Assembly: GCF_023516215.1 (NCBI RefSeq)
Contig: NZ_CP097349.1
Coordinates: 1,798,001-1,862,000, forward strand
Length of the DNA stretch: 64,000 nt
Source of the DNA: Cytobacillus pseudoceanisediminis
GTDB lineage: Bacteria; Bacillota; Bacilli; Bacillales; Cytobacillaceae
Direction: 5' to 3'
The position numbers and the translations under genes are program-made. Of the stretch, positions 28,805 through 36,878 are shown one piece after another. The number at the start of each line of letters is the position of its first letter. The first letter of the stretch is position 1. The notes under the pieces are model-generated. The model worked only from the letters and a program-made list of their open reading frames with translations, did not search any database and was not told where the DNA came from.

Positions 28805-28840
28805 AAAACACCTTTCAAGGTATTTTATGCATATATAATA
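28805..28840 (+). promoter_or_regulatory. Candidate SigK-type promoter for the GT4 gene
   Basis: A CACC box at 28809 and CATATATAA at 28830 with 17 bases between fit the mother-cell SigK pattern (mACm, 16-17, CATAnnnTA). A vegetative TATAAT overlaps it, and the region is AT-rich, so this is weak. Confidence 0.25.
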
Positions 28841-28916
28841 ATGAGTGCGCAATATATTAATCATAGGATTAAAATATTTGGAAATAAACTTATTCAAATA
28901 AATCGAGGTGGAATTA

Positions 28917-30020
28917 TTGGACTTATCTAAAAAAACCGGAGCAGGCGGAATTAAAGTTTTATTTACGTATTATATTCCCAGTGGAGGTATCGAGACACTA
29001 AATAGACAGCGTTTTTATGCTCTAAGTAAAGCAGGAGTTACCTGTCACTTTTTGTATAAACAACATGGAACCGGATTACAGAATATGTTAAAACCAGTTT
29101 TTGTTCTTGATAAAGAAGAACTTATCAGGGAGTTAGTTATTCGTGAAAAGTATGATGCTATAGTAGTGGCATCAGATCTTCAAATGCTTGAGAATTTAAA
29201 GAAATGGGGAATTAAAAGTACATTAATCTATGAAGTTCAAGGACTTGGCTTCTATAAAGAATATGCAGAAAAATTCATTAAAACTCAAGCTTATGATATT
29301 ATTAATAATTTTGCTGATGGAATTTTATACCCTAGAACGCCTCATTTAATAAAAGCTTTTGAAAAATATTTTCCCAATAAAAAAAAATTTTGCTTTCACA
29401 ATTGCTTTAACTCAAAAAGTTTTCATTATAAGAAACTGCCTGCTCCTAAGAACCCTATCCTTGGCTGGGTTGGAAGGATAGAAGAAAATAAAAATTGGAG
29501 GGATTTTTTAACAATAGGGTCAAAGTTAAGTGAATCTATCCCCAATATCCAAATGTGGATGTTTGAAGACAATACTCTTTCAAAACCTGAATCAAGAAAA
29601 GAATTTGAAAATATGGTATCTTCCCTCAAACTGAATAACAGATTAACAATCTACCCTAATCAACCTCATAGTAAGATGGCAGACTACTTTTCAATGATCG
29701 GGGATTCTGGTGGCCTGTTATGCTCTACCTCAAAAGTTGAGGGTTTTGGATACGCAGTTCTTGAAGCTATGATTTGTAGATGTCCTGTCCTTACAACAGA
29801 TTCAGATGGAGTCCGAAGCTTTATTGTTCATAACCATACAGGAAAATATTATAAACAGGGAGATATCAATCATGCTATCCAGGAAGCTAAAATATTACTA
29901 ACAAACATTCCTATTAGAAATGAAATAAGAAGAAATGGAGTAGCACATATTGAAAAAATATTTTCGCCTGAAATTTATGCTGCTAATTTTCTGAATATGC
30001 TTATTACATTAAAAGAATAA
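28917..30020 (+). CDS. Family 4 glycosyltransferase
   Basis: GT-B fold transferase of about 368 residues. The acceptor-side start is VLFTYYIPSGGIETLNRQRF. The donor domain has GWVGRIEENKNWRDFLTIG and the E-x7-E motif EGFGYAVLEAMICRCPVL that binds nucleotide sugar. The TTG start at 28917 is preferred since GAGGTGG lies five bases before it, while GTG at 28908 overlaps that site. Faces the DUF4915 and GT2 genes across a divergent promoter. It is likely to extend or branch the same glycan. Intact, AT-rich. Confidence 0.85.
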   Translation: MDLSKKTGAGGIKVLFTYYIPSGGIETLNRQRFYALSKAGVTCHFLYKQHGTGLQNMLKPVFVLDKEELIRELVIREKYDAIVVASDLQMLENLKKWGIKSTLIYEVQGLGFYKEYAEKFIKTQAYDIINNFADGILYPRTPHLIKAFEKYFPNKKKFCFHNCFNSKSFHYKKLPAPKNPILGWVGRIEENKNWRDFLTIGSKLSESIPNIQMWMFEDNTLSKPESRKEFENMVSSLKLNNRLTIYPNQPHSKMADYFSMIGDSGGLLCSTSKVEGFGYAVLEAMICRCPVLTTDSDGVRSFIVHNHTGKYYKQGDINHAIQEAKILLTNIPIRNEIRRNGVAHIEKIFSPEIYAANFLNMLITLKE

Positions 30021-30211
30021 AAATAATTTCAACCATTACATTCTTCAACCACTAGCTTTTTATAGGATTTGTATTATTTTGTTAGTTTCATAGCTGTGTT
30101 TACATTTTAAACTAATGATTTTACTTTTAAATTATAAATGGCAGCCATTCAAAAGATCGTAAATCAAGAACATTTTAATATCTCATCTAAGTTAATCTGT
30201 AAATTTCTAAT

Positions 30212-30243
30212 AGAAGAAACCCATTTTAATAAGGGTTTCTTCT
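30212..30243 (-). terminator. Terminator hairpin at the end of the sugar reductase fusion gene
   Basis: Eleven-base stem AGAAGAAACCC with GGGTTTCTTCT. The stop codon of the gene (30226-30228) lies in its loop. Confidence 0.6.
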
Positions 30244-31950
30244 ATAATATTTAAGATTATCCTCAAGTGATTTTTTAAAAGAGATAATTGGTTTCCACCC
30301 CAATTGGTTTATTCTTTCAGATGATATCTTAACTTTATCTTCTCTAATGCTCCTTTCAGATATTTTAACTTTAAAGTTAATGGGTGTCATCGTTTTAAAT
30401 ATTTTTACAACTTCCCCTAATGAGCGGCTTTTTCCTGATGAAATTGGATAAATTTCTTTACTTACCCCGTTCTTTAAAAGAATTTCATAAGCTCTGACGG
30501 CATCTCGAACGTCTATGAAGTCACGCTGAGCGTACAGATTGTTCACATTAAGAATATGTTCTGCTTTTTGGCTTTCCATTTCAGCAATCTTTTTTGCAAA
30601 CATAGAACATACCCCGTTTGAATTGCCTGGACCTATTAAATTCGTTGGTTGGGCAATGACAATCGAAAGGCCATAAAGTTCTGCCCAAGCTCTGGCAGCT
30701 AGCACTTGAAATGTTTTACTGAGACTATATGGATGGGTAATTGCAGAGATATTGGAAGGGTCGATTTGAAGAGCGGATCCTACTATGACAGACTTTGATT
30801 CAGGGCATTCTTTATGGATAGCATCCAGTATATATACAGTTGAAAGCAGATTGGTTTCCAACGTTCCTGTTGGATCGGACCATGATTGACCAACATGGTT
30901 TTGACCGGCCAAATGCAACAGATATTGCGGTTTTACTTTCTTTATTAAATTTAGCACCAATTCTTTGTTATGAAGATCGCATTGTTCTACCATAACATTA
31001 TCAATAGCAATATCCTTACTTCTTGTAACAGCAGTTACCTCATATCCGGCAGATGCAAAATACCTGCAGGAATGGAGGCCAGTAAATCCAGCTGCACCAG
31101 TAATTAATATTTTAGACTTCCCGCTCACTTTTTTCATCCAGTCTCTAAGTTCCAATAGCATTTCCTTATAAGGCGGGACTTGATACTTCCAATCACTTCT
31201 TGTATTTATAATGGTTCTATCCTGTTTAATTTCGCTATCAGGCTGAATGACAACATCTCTTTTATTAAATATCTCTTTAATTAACATCAGCAAATTATAT
31301 TTTGAAATTTTTTCATCACAAGATAAATGATAAAGTCCCGTTATATTCTGCTTAATCATCCAATCGATTGCCTTTGCCAATTCAAGAGTAGTAACACCAT
31401 TCCAATAAACTTCCTTATATCCCTTTATGTTCCCTTTTTGCTTCATGAACCACAAAAATAATCCGATCCCACTTCCTTTTAATTCAGGGCCTATTATAGA
31501 AGTCCGAATGGTCAAATGTGTATCACTGATGATTTCTCCAAGCTGTTTTGATTCAGCATAAACAGAAGTCCCATCTGGTATATCATTTTCAGAATAATTC
31601 CCTTTCGTCCCTAAAAATACACAATCAGTGCTAATGTGAATTACCTTCCCATTGTATCTCTCTGCAAATTTGACTAATTGATGGGGAAGCAAACTATTAA
31701 CCTGAAAGGCTAGCTTTTGGTTTTTTTCTGCAAATTCGTTCAATATTCCAATACAATTAATTATTACATCGGGCTTTTGCTTATTAATTACGTCCTCAAG
31801 CTTTAAAGAATCTGTGATATCAAGATAAATTCCATCTTCATCTTCTTTATTCCTTGAAGTATAAATGACATTATATTGTGGCTGCCTCTGAAGATAATCT
31901 ACTATCATATGGCCTGCCATCCCTTTTCCTCCAAGGACTAATACCTTCAT
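30226..31950 (-). CDS. Fused nucleotide-sugar reductases: RmlD-like domain plus GMD/RMD-like SDR domain
   Basis: A 574-residue protein of two extended SDR domains. Residues 1-272 are RmlD-like (VLVLGGKGMAGHMIV, YAESK catalytic pair, HISTDCVFLG, RTSIIG). After a short linker, residues 277-574 form another SDR (ILITGAAGFTGLHSCRYF, YSLSK, LNVNNLYAQRDFIDVRDAV) like GDP-4-keto-6-deoxymannose reductases. It follows the 4,6-dehydratase gene by one base, in a tight three-gene operon. The first domain matches the position of WbvR/CapF-type reductases in UDP-L-QuiNAc or L-FucNAc synthesis, without the CapF cupin tail. The second domain may reduce another intermediate. Intact. Confidence 0.84.
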   Translation of the reverse strand: MKVLVLGGKGMAGHMIVDYLQRQPQYNVIYTSRNKEDEDGIYLDITDSLKLEDVINKQKPDVIINCIGILNEFAEKNQKLAFQVNSLLPHQLVKFAERYNGKVIHISTDCVFLGTKGNYSENDIPDGTSVYAESKQLGEIISDTHLTIRTSIIGPELKGSGIGLFLWFMKQKGNIKGYKEVYWNGVTTLELAKAIDWMIKQNITGLYHLSCDEKISKYNLLMLIKEIFNKRDVVIQPDSEIKQDRTIINTRSDWKYQVPPYKEMLLELRDWMKKVSGKSKILITGAAGFTGLHSCRYFASAGYEVTAVTRSKDIAIDNVMVEQCDLHNKELVLNLIKKVKPQYLLHLAGQNHVGQSWSDPTGTLETNLLSTVYILDAIHKECPESKSVIVGSALQIDPSNISAITHPYSLSKTFQVLAARAWAELYGLSIVIAQPTNLIGPGNSNGVCSMFAKKIAEMESQKAEHILNVNNLYAQRDFIDVRDAVRAYEILLKNGVSKEIYPISSGKSRSLGEVVKIFKTMTPINFKVKISERSIREDKVKISSERINQLGWKPIISFKKSLEDNLKYYRRNPY

Positions 31951-32937
31951 TTATATAAACCTGCCTTTCTTTAAAACTTTCCTGATTTCATCCGTGCTCA
32001 TTAGGTCTTTGCTGGAATTATAATTTATTAGATTAACCGGTTTATAATTTGCATATTTTTCCTTCAAGCCATCAATATGAATACTTGGCAATATAACAAA
32101 ATACTCTTCATCATAAGCAATTGTTGTTTCACTTTCATACTCTGAAAGCAGAAGTTCATGAATCTTCTCTCCTGGTCGAACACCCAGAATCTCAACATCG
32201 ATTCCTTTTTTGCCCATATCCTCAGATAAAACATGTGCAAGATCCAGGATTTTACATGCTGGCATCTTCATGACAAAAATCTCCCCGCCCAAACTTTCAA
32301 AAGTGGCCTTAAAAACCAGTTTGATAGCTTCTTCAATTGTTAAGAAAAATCTTGTCATCTCTGGATCAGTAATGCCAATCCTGCCTTTTTCTATTATCTG
32401 TTTCTTAAAGACATGAATCACGCTTCCATTTGTTCCAAGAACATTCCCGCCTCTTATGCAAACAAATTTTGTGTCAGTGTTAAGTGTATTTGCATGGATG
32501 ATTAGCCTTTCTCCCATCGCTTTAGATAATCCATAAAAATTTGATGGATTTGCCGCTTTATCCGTGGAAATGTATACGACTCTTTTTACCTTGTTATGAA
32601 TCGCAGCTTCAATTACATTCTGGGTACCGTGAACATTTGTCTTTAATGCTTCTAGGGGCTGATATTCACATACAGGAACATGCTTCAGAGCAGCAAGGTG
32701 AAAAACATAATCAACACCCTCAGATGCTTCCATGATAATTTCTTTTTCTTTAATATCTCCGATCACAAAATGAAGCAGCGGGTTATTGTCAAATTCTTGC
32801 TTCATCGAAAATTGGTTAGATTCGTTCCTGGAAAAAATTCTTATCTCCTTAGGCTTATAATCTAAAAGCTGCCTAACGAGTTCATAGCCCCATGATCCCG
32901 TTCCTCCAGTAATTAGAATTGTCTGGTTCTTAAACAA
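31951..32937 (-). CDS. capE: UDP-GlcNAc 4,6-dehydratase/5-epimerase-type SDR (CapE/FnlA/WbjB family)
   Basis: Extended SDR of 328 residues that would convert UDP-GlcNAc to a 4-keto-6-deoxy sugar with C5 inversion. The NAD(P) site is ITGGTGSWGYELVRQLL, followed by FHLAALKHVPVCEYQPLEA, YISTDKAANPSNFYGLSK (catalytic Tyr and Lys) and GGEIFVMKMPAC. Length and the soluble form (no membrane domain) match CapE/FlaA1-like enzymes. It overlaps the 2-epimerase gene by eight bases and ends one base before the reductase fusion. This gene order is typical for UDP-L-FucNAc/QuiNAc operons. Confidence 0.9.
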   Translation of the reverse strand: MFKNQTILITGGTGSWGYELVRQLLDYKPKEIRIFSRNESNQFSMKQEFDNNPLLHFVIGDIKEKEIIMEASEGVDYVFHLAALKHVPVCEYQPLEALKTNVHGTQNVIEAAIHNKVKRVVYISTDKAANPSNFYGLSKAMGERLIIHANTLNTDTKFVCIRGGNVLGTNGSVIHVFKKQIIEKGRIGITDPEMTRFFLTIEEAIKLVFKATFESLGGEIFVMKMPACKILDLAHVLSEDMGKKGIDVEILGVRPGEKIHELLLSEYESETTIAYDEEYFVILPSIHIDGLKEKYANYKPVNLINYNSSKDLMSTDEIRKVLKKGRFI

Positions 32938-34030
32938 CTTCCATGCCTCCCATCAATAATTTCACCACTTTATCAGAAACACCTGTCTCGCCATATCCCT
33001 CAGGCAAAGACCAGTCTCTTTCTCCTTTTAGCATGACATTTACACAATTCAATATCTTTCCCGAGTCTATACCTGATAGAACATTGCTTCCGCAATCAAT
33101 TGTTTCAGGTCTTTCCGTTGTCCGCCGTACTGTAACCGTTGGCACCCGAAAAATACAGCACTCTTCCTGGACAGTTCCACTATCCGTTAAGACACATAAC
33201 GCCTTTTGCTCCAATTGAACAAAATCAAAGAAACCAAAGGGTTCATGAAATTCAACAAAGGTATTAAGCGTAAATGAATCAAGCTTTTGAAGCTTTGATC
33301 TTGTGCGGGGGTGAATACTGCAGATGATTCTTTTTCGATAAATCTCTGCCACCCTGTTGATTCCATTCATAATTTCTCTTAGGTGGCATAAATTATCTAC
33401 ATTCTCAGCCCTGTGAATAGTTACTAAGAAATATTCTTCCTGCTGTAGACCAAGCGTCTTAATTATCTGACTCTGATCAATACTTGTTTTGTAAGCACTT
33501 AATACTTCTTTTATTGGGTTCCCGGAAAGGATGATTCTGTTTTTTGGAAATCCTTCTTTCATTAAATTTTCTTTACTTTGTGGTGTATAAGGCAGATTAA
33601 AGCTAGCAATAGCATCAATTACTTTTCGGTTCTTTTCTTCAGGAACGTTCAAATCGAAGCAACGATTCCCGGCTTCCATATGAATAACCGGGATTCCCAT
33701 TCTTTCAGCCAATATTGCGCTTAATCCACTATTTGTATCTCCCAGTACCAAAACCTTATCCGGCTTTTCTTTTAGAAGGATATTTTCTAATTGATTAAAC
33801 ATATTTCCAAGCTGGCCACCTAAAGTGGCCTGTTTTTTCGATAAGATATAATCCGGTTCCCTGATCTTTAATTCCCGAAAAAACAAGTCGCTTAATGATT
33901 CAGTAAAGTTTTGGCCGGTATGGACAAGTATGTGTTTTGAGGCTAATAAATCAAGCTTTTTAATAATAAGGCTAAGACGGATTATTTCTGGTCTTGTCCC
34001 CAAAATTGTCATAATTCTCACTTTGTGCAC
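32930..34030 (-). CDS. capG: Non-hydrolysing UDP-GlcNAc 2-epimerase-type enzyme (WecB/CapG/FnlC family)
   Basis: Cytosolic 2-epimerase of 366 residues with a GT-B-like fold. Conserved parts are TILGTRPEIIRLSLIIK, GDTNSGLSAILAERMGIPVIHMEAGNR, SIHPRTRSKL and TDSGTVQEECC, the last holding the UDP-binding Ser and Glu. In the FnlC/WbvD role it inverts C2 of the deoxy sugar made by its neighbours; a WecB role (UDP-ManNAc) is the alternative. First gene of the three-gene sugar operon with a clear AAGGAGTG before the ATG at 34030. Confidence 0.88.
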   Translation of the reverse strand: MHKVRIMTILGTRPEIIRLSLIIKKLDLLASKHILVHTGQNFTESLSDLFFRELKIREPDYILSKKQATLGGQLGNMFNQLENILLKEKPDKVLVLGDTNSGLSAILAERMGIPVIHMEAGNRCFDLNVPEEKNRKVIDAIASFNLPYTPQSKENLMKEGFPKNRIILSGNPIKEVLSAYKTSIDQSQIIKTLGLQQEEYFLVTIHRAENVDNLCHLREIMNGINRVAEIYRKRIICSIHPRTRSKLQKLDSFTLNTFVEFHEPFGFFDFVQLEQKALCVLTDSGTVQEECCIFRVPTVTVRRTTERPETIDCGSNVLSGIDSGKILNCVNVMLKGERDWSLPEGYGETGVSDKVVKLLMGGMEVV

Positions 34031-34151
34031 TCCTTTCTGCTAAAATCATTATTTCAATTCGTCCCTATTAACCTATTCATATATCTTTAATTTGAATAGG
34101 TTTGTATCATTCATTTAAGTTAATTTTTTTGCTGCCAAAACGGATTCTTTG

Positions 34152-34175
34152 AAAAAAAGAAGGGTTGCCCCTTCT
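34152..34175 (-). terminator. Rho-independent terminator of the Cys-rich protein gene
   Basis: Stem AGAAGGG with CCCTTCT followed by seven T on the minus strand, about 30 bases past the stop. Confidence 0.85.
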
Positions 34176-34206
34176 AATCATAGCTATTTAACATTTATAC
34201 TTGGGA

Positions 34207-35433
34207 TTAGTCATCTAGTAAGTTAGGAAAAGTAACACAATCCTGTACAACTAAATCTTCATCTGGTACAAAATCTACTGCAGCAGCAGCAAAAGTTATC
34301 AGAGCTGTTCCAGCAAGATCAGTAAGGGTAATGGCATATGTGTCATCAGCTGATCCGATATTTTCTACTAATGTCAATGTGAACAATACAGTCCGGTCAG
34401 CAACTCCAGGGTCTGCAAAGCTTACTGTACCTGCCCCTTCAACAGTCATCGTTGTTACCCCAAGAACCTCTGTACATTCCGGCATTCCAATTTCTGAAGC
34501 AGTAAACGTAAAGCTTTGATCTACAGTACCTGTTCCTGTTCCTGTTGGAACAACGAAATCTTCGACAATCCAGGAAATAGTGCTCCCAGTTAATTGACAG
34601 TTATCGCAAATCTCAGCATTAAGTTCCGTAGTATAAGTTCCTGCAGCTAACGGTGTATCAAAAAGAATTGGTGCGAAGGTAATATCAACTGGACCAGTCA
34701 ATGGATCTGTATCCACAAACGCCTGGCAATCACAGTTGTCGCGAGGGAAGAAGTCACATTGTGCAGGCCATTCGAATTCCGGACATACGCCGTTAGTAGG
34801 AAGTTCAATGTCATTTGGACGCGGGAAGCAGAATTTAGCAAGTACTTCTAGTTTTACATCTGCTTCTACTTGAATCTCGAAACAGATATCCAGCATAACC
34901 TGAAGGCCAAGGTCTGGGTCTCCAGTTTCGATGAAGTTAGTGTCACAGTCTAGTGAAATTAAACGGCAGAACACGTTATCAGCTGTAAACGGTTCTGGAG
35001 CACAAACAACTAAACGGCGGGATTCACTGATAGTAGGACGGAATTGGCAAATGATAGCACCTGTGCTATCAAAGATTGTAATTAGCGGTCTAATAGTGAA
35101 AATGACTTTTACAATGGCCACTTCTACTAGTCTGCCGCCTAGCGGAATTTCACGTCTTTCAATTCTGGAAGAAACTGTACACAATGCGTTTCCATCCGTA
35201 TCTGGAGGATCAAGCGGGAAGAAGCCTCCTACATCTGGAACTTCGCATGTTACATCTAGCGGTGTTCTTCCTGCTGCAACCGCTGCAGCAACTGCAGCTG
35301 CGCAATCATCCGGCAAGGTTATACCTGTATCGGTAGAAATAGCATCAAAAACCCAGTCATAAACCTTGGATACCCGAATACATTCTTCTTGAACGTTATT
35401 AGGAGTCAATTGGGATCCTCTAATAGGTTTCAA
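34207..35433 (-). CDS. Cys-rich secreted-type structural protein of unknown family, probable spore surface component
   Basis: A 408-residue protein without signal peptide. TTG at 35433 is the better start, with AAAGGA eight bases before it; the ATG at 35442 abuts that site. It begins with CIRVSKVYDWVFDAI, a motif I associate with Bacillus/Clostridium spore-surface proteins, though not with certainty. Cys residues are scattered in pairs (CDCQAF, CDNCQL, CVTF) and the rest is beta-strand and Thr/Val/Asp rich, with a repetitive tail of 30-residue strands. It reads like a disulfide-linked coat or exosporium protein. Base use is less AT-rich than the flanking glycan genes. Function is unproven. 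Confidence 0.6.
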   Translation of the reverse strand: MKPIRGSQLTPNNVQEECIRVSKVYDWVFDAISTDTGITLPDDCAAAVAAAVAAGRTPLDVTCEVPDVGGFFPLDPPDTDGNALCTVSSRIERREIPLGGRLVEVAIVKVIFTIRPLITIFDSTGAIICQFRPTISESRRLVVCAPEPFTADNVFCRLISLDCDTNFIETGDPDLGLQVMLDICFEIQVEADVKLEVLAKFCFPRPNDIELPTNGVCPEFEWPAQCDFFPRDNCDCQAFVDTDPLTGPVDITFAPILFDTPLAAGTYTTELNAEICDNCQLTGSTISWIVEDFVVPTGTGTGTVDQSFTFTASEIGMPECTEVLGVTTMTVEGAGTVSFADPGVADRTVLFTLTLVENIGSADDTYAITLTDLAGTALITFAAAAVDFVPDEDLVVQDCVTFPNLLDD

Positions 35434-35469
35434 GCAAATCATCCTTTCTAATAGGTTGTGTTTTCACTT

Positions 35470-35498
35470 CATAGTATGGATATATTTAGAATTGTGTT
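35470..35498 (-). promoter_or_regulatory. Candidate SigK promoter for the Cys-rich protein gene
   Basis: On the minus strand AACA, sixteen bases, then CATACTATG. The SigK consensus is mACm, 16-17, CATAnnnTA. One base departs from the -10. It is 28 bases from the ATG at 35442 and fits the start site. Confidence 0.35.
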
Positions 35499-35528
35499 CT
35501 AATCAAATAGCCTGTTTTTGTTGATTCT

Positions 35529-35558
35529 CACGAATTCGGTCTCTTCTTCATATATATA
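35529..35558 (+). promoter_or_regulatory. Candidate SigK-type promoter for the gene at 35597
   Basis: CACG, sixteen bases, then CATATATATA. The -10 is off by one position from CATAnnnTA. Divergent with the candidate promoter at 35470-35498. Confidence 0.25.
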
Positions 35559-35596
35559 GGTGTTACAAATGCAATTGATAAAAGGAGACTGTACAC

Positions 35597-36781
35597 ATGA
35601 CCTATTCTGTTTTTATTGATGGCGAACTTTTAGGCAAAGCTCTCTATCAGTCAGCAGTTAGCCTAGCATTATTTTGTGAGCAGCAGGGATTTGAAGCAGT
35701 TATTGATCAACACAAAGAAACGATTAATATTGAAACCGGAAGAAAACAGCACCCTATCTCAATTTCTGCTCGTTCAAAGAACCAGCCAAGCCAGGACGCT
35801 GTTCTAAAATTGAATGATATCCTTAAAGCTGAGGGTCTGGATCTTTTGAAAGAGCCAAGTATCATTATATATTTGGATAGCATTGACCAGCAGTATTCTG
35901 ATCAGCAATTGATCATTGAACATAATGTTCTTCTTGATGAAAGGCTCAAAAATCTTCTCATTATAGAGTTTAATAAAGCAAAAATACCTTTTGTTTTAAA
36001 TGAAAAGAAAAATTTAGCTGCTGATGGGAAACAGCAATTAGCCTTCAGATCTCAATTTAACGAAGATGATCGACTAATATTAAGCATATCTCGTGCTTTG
36101 ATCAGGTACTGCAGCGTCAAACCTGCTGCAAATAATTCGGCTATAGTGCCAATGCCACTTATAAAGTCCTGGTTAAGCTCCTTTTTAGATCAAGCACCAC
36201 TGCCTAATACACAAGAAAAGAAAGCTGTAACAAAGGGTCCTGAAAAAACCATGAAACCCGAAAAGAATAAAAATAGCTCAGCAGTCAACAGCCAAGACCA
36301 AAGATTAAAGAAAGCCAATGCTGAAGTATTCCTAAATTACACAATGCTCATTCCAAGACCGGATGATGAACAAAAAGAGTATATGGTGAACGGTTCAATC
36401 ATAATGAAAAATACTGGGGATCTTGATTTAAAGAATCCTGTCATATGCATTAAAATCCCCGTCGAACAAGGAATCTCTTTACAGGGCCAGATCCTGCCGC
36501 CTAAACTGGTTGCAGGTCTGGCAATGAAGGGCAGTGATGGAGAAAAAGGCTGGAAATATGTATATGATGATTGGAGAGATAGGGTGAAAACCAAAGGGGA
36601 ATATTGGATTACTTCCATTCAGGAATTAACTATTCCCCCTGGAGGCTCTGAAGTATTCAACGGGTTAAAGGTCCTTATAAGAGAACCTAAAAATTCCTCA
36701 GTCGGTATCCATGCATTTGTATACTTTAATGAAGGCAAACAACAATACGCATCCAACAACACCATTTCACTTTCATTTTAA
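35597..36781 (+). CDS. Protein of unknown function with a charged linker
   Basis: A 394-residue soluble protein, not recognised. Residues 1-200 form one domain (SVFIDGELLGKALYQSAVSL, then FNEDDRLILSISRALIRYC). A Lys/Ser/Asn-rich linker lies near 205-240 (KKAVTKGPEKTMKPEKNKNS). The C-terminal 150 residues look like a beta-sandwich (NYTMLIPRPDDEQKEYMVNG, VHAFVYFNEGKQQ-type ending YFNEGKQQYASNN). The N-terminal part loosely resembles a cell-wall amidase-like fold, but no catalytic His or Glu set is clear. It is divergent from the Cys-rich protein gene, so they may be coregulated in sporulation. Confidence 0.6.
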   Translation: MTYSVFIDGELLGKALYQSAVSLALFCEQQGFEAVIDQHKETINIETGRKQHPISISARSKNQPSQDAVLKLNDILKAEGLDLLKEPSIIIYLDSIDQQYSDQQLIIEHNVLLDERLKNLLIIEFNKAKIPFVLNEKKNLAADGKQQLAFRSQFNEDDRLILSISRALIRYCSVKPAANNSAIVPMPLIKSWLSSFLDQAPLPNTQEKKAVTKGPEKTMKPEKNKNSSAVNSQDQRLKKANAEVFLNYTMLIPRPDDEQKEYMVNGSIIMKNTGDLDLKNPVICIKIPVEQGISLQGQILPPKLVAGLAMKGSDGEKGWKYVYDDWRDRVKTKGEYWITSIQELTIPPGGSEVFNGLKVLIREPKNSSVGIHAFVYFNEGKQQYASNNTISLSF

Positions 36782-36806
36782 GCCTGTGTTAAACAGGCTT
36801 TTTATT
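36780..36806 (+). terminator. Rho-independent terminator after the gene at 35597
   Basis: Stem AAGCCTG with CAGGCTT followed by T runs. Confidence 0.75.
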
Positions 36807-36810
36807 TTGC

Positions 36811-36838
36811 AACAATCTGCCTATTAGCACATAGGATA
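36811..36838 (+). promoter_or_regulatory. Candidate SigK promoter for the tandem coiled-coil genes
   Basis: AACA at 36811, fifteen bases, then CATAGGATA, an exact match to the CATAnnnTA -10 of SigK. It is 40 bases before the ATG. The spacer is one base short of the usual 16-17. Confidence 0.45.
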
Positions 36839-36878
36839 GTGTATATGCTCCTAATTGTAAGGTCAGGAGGGCACATAC

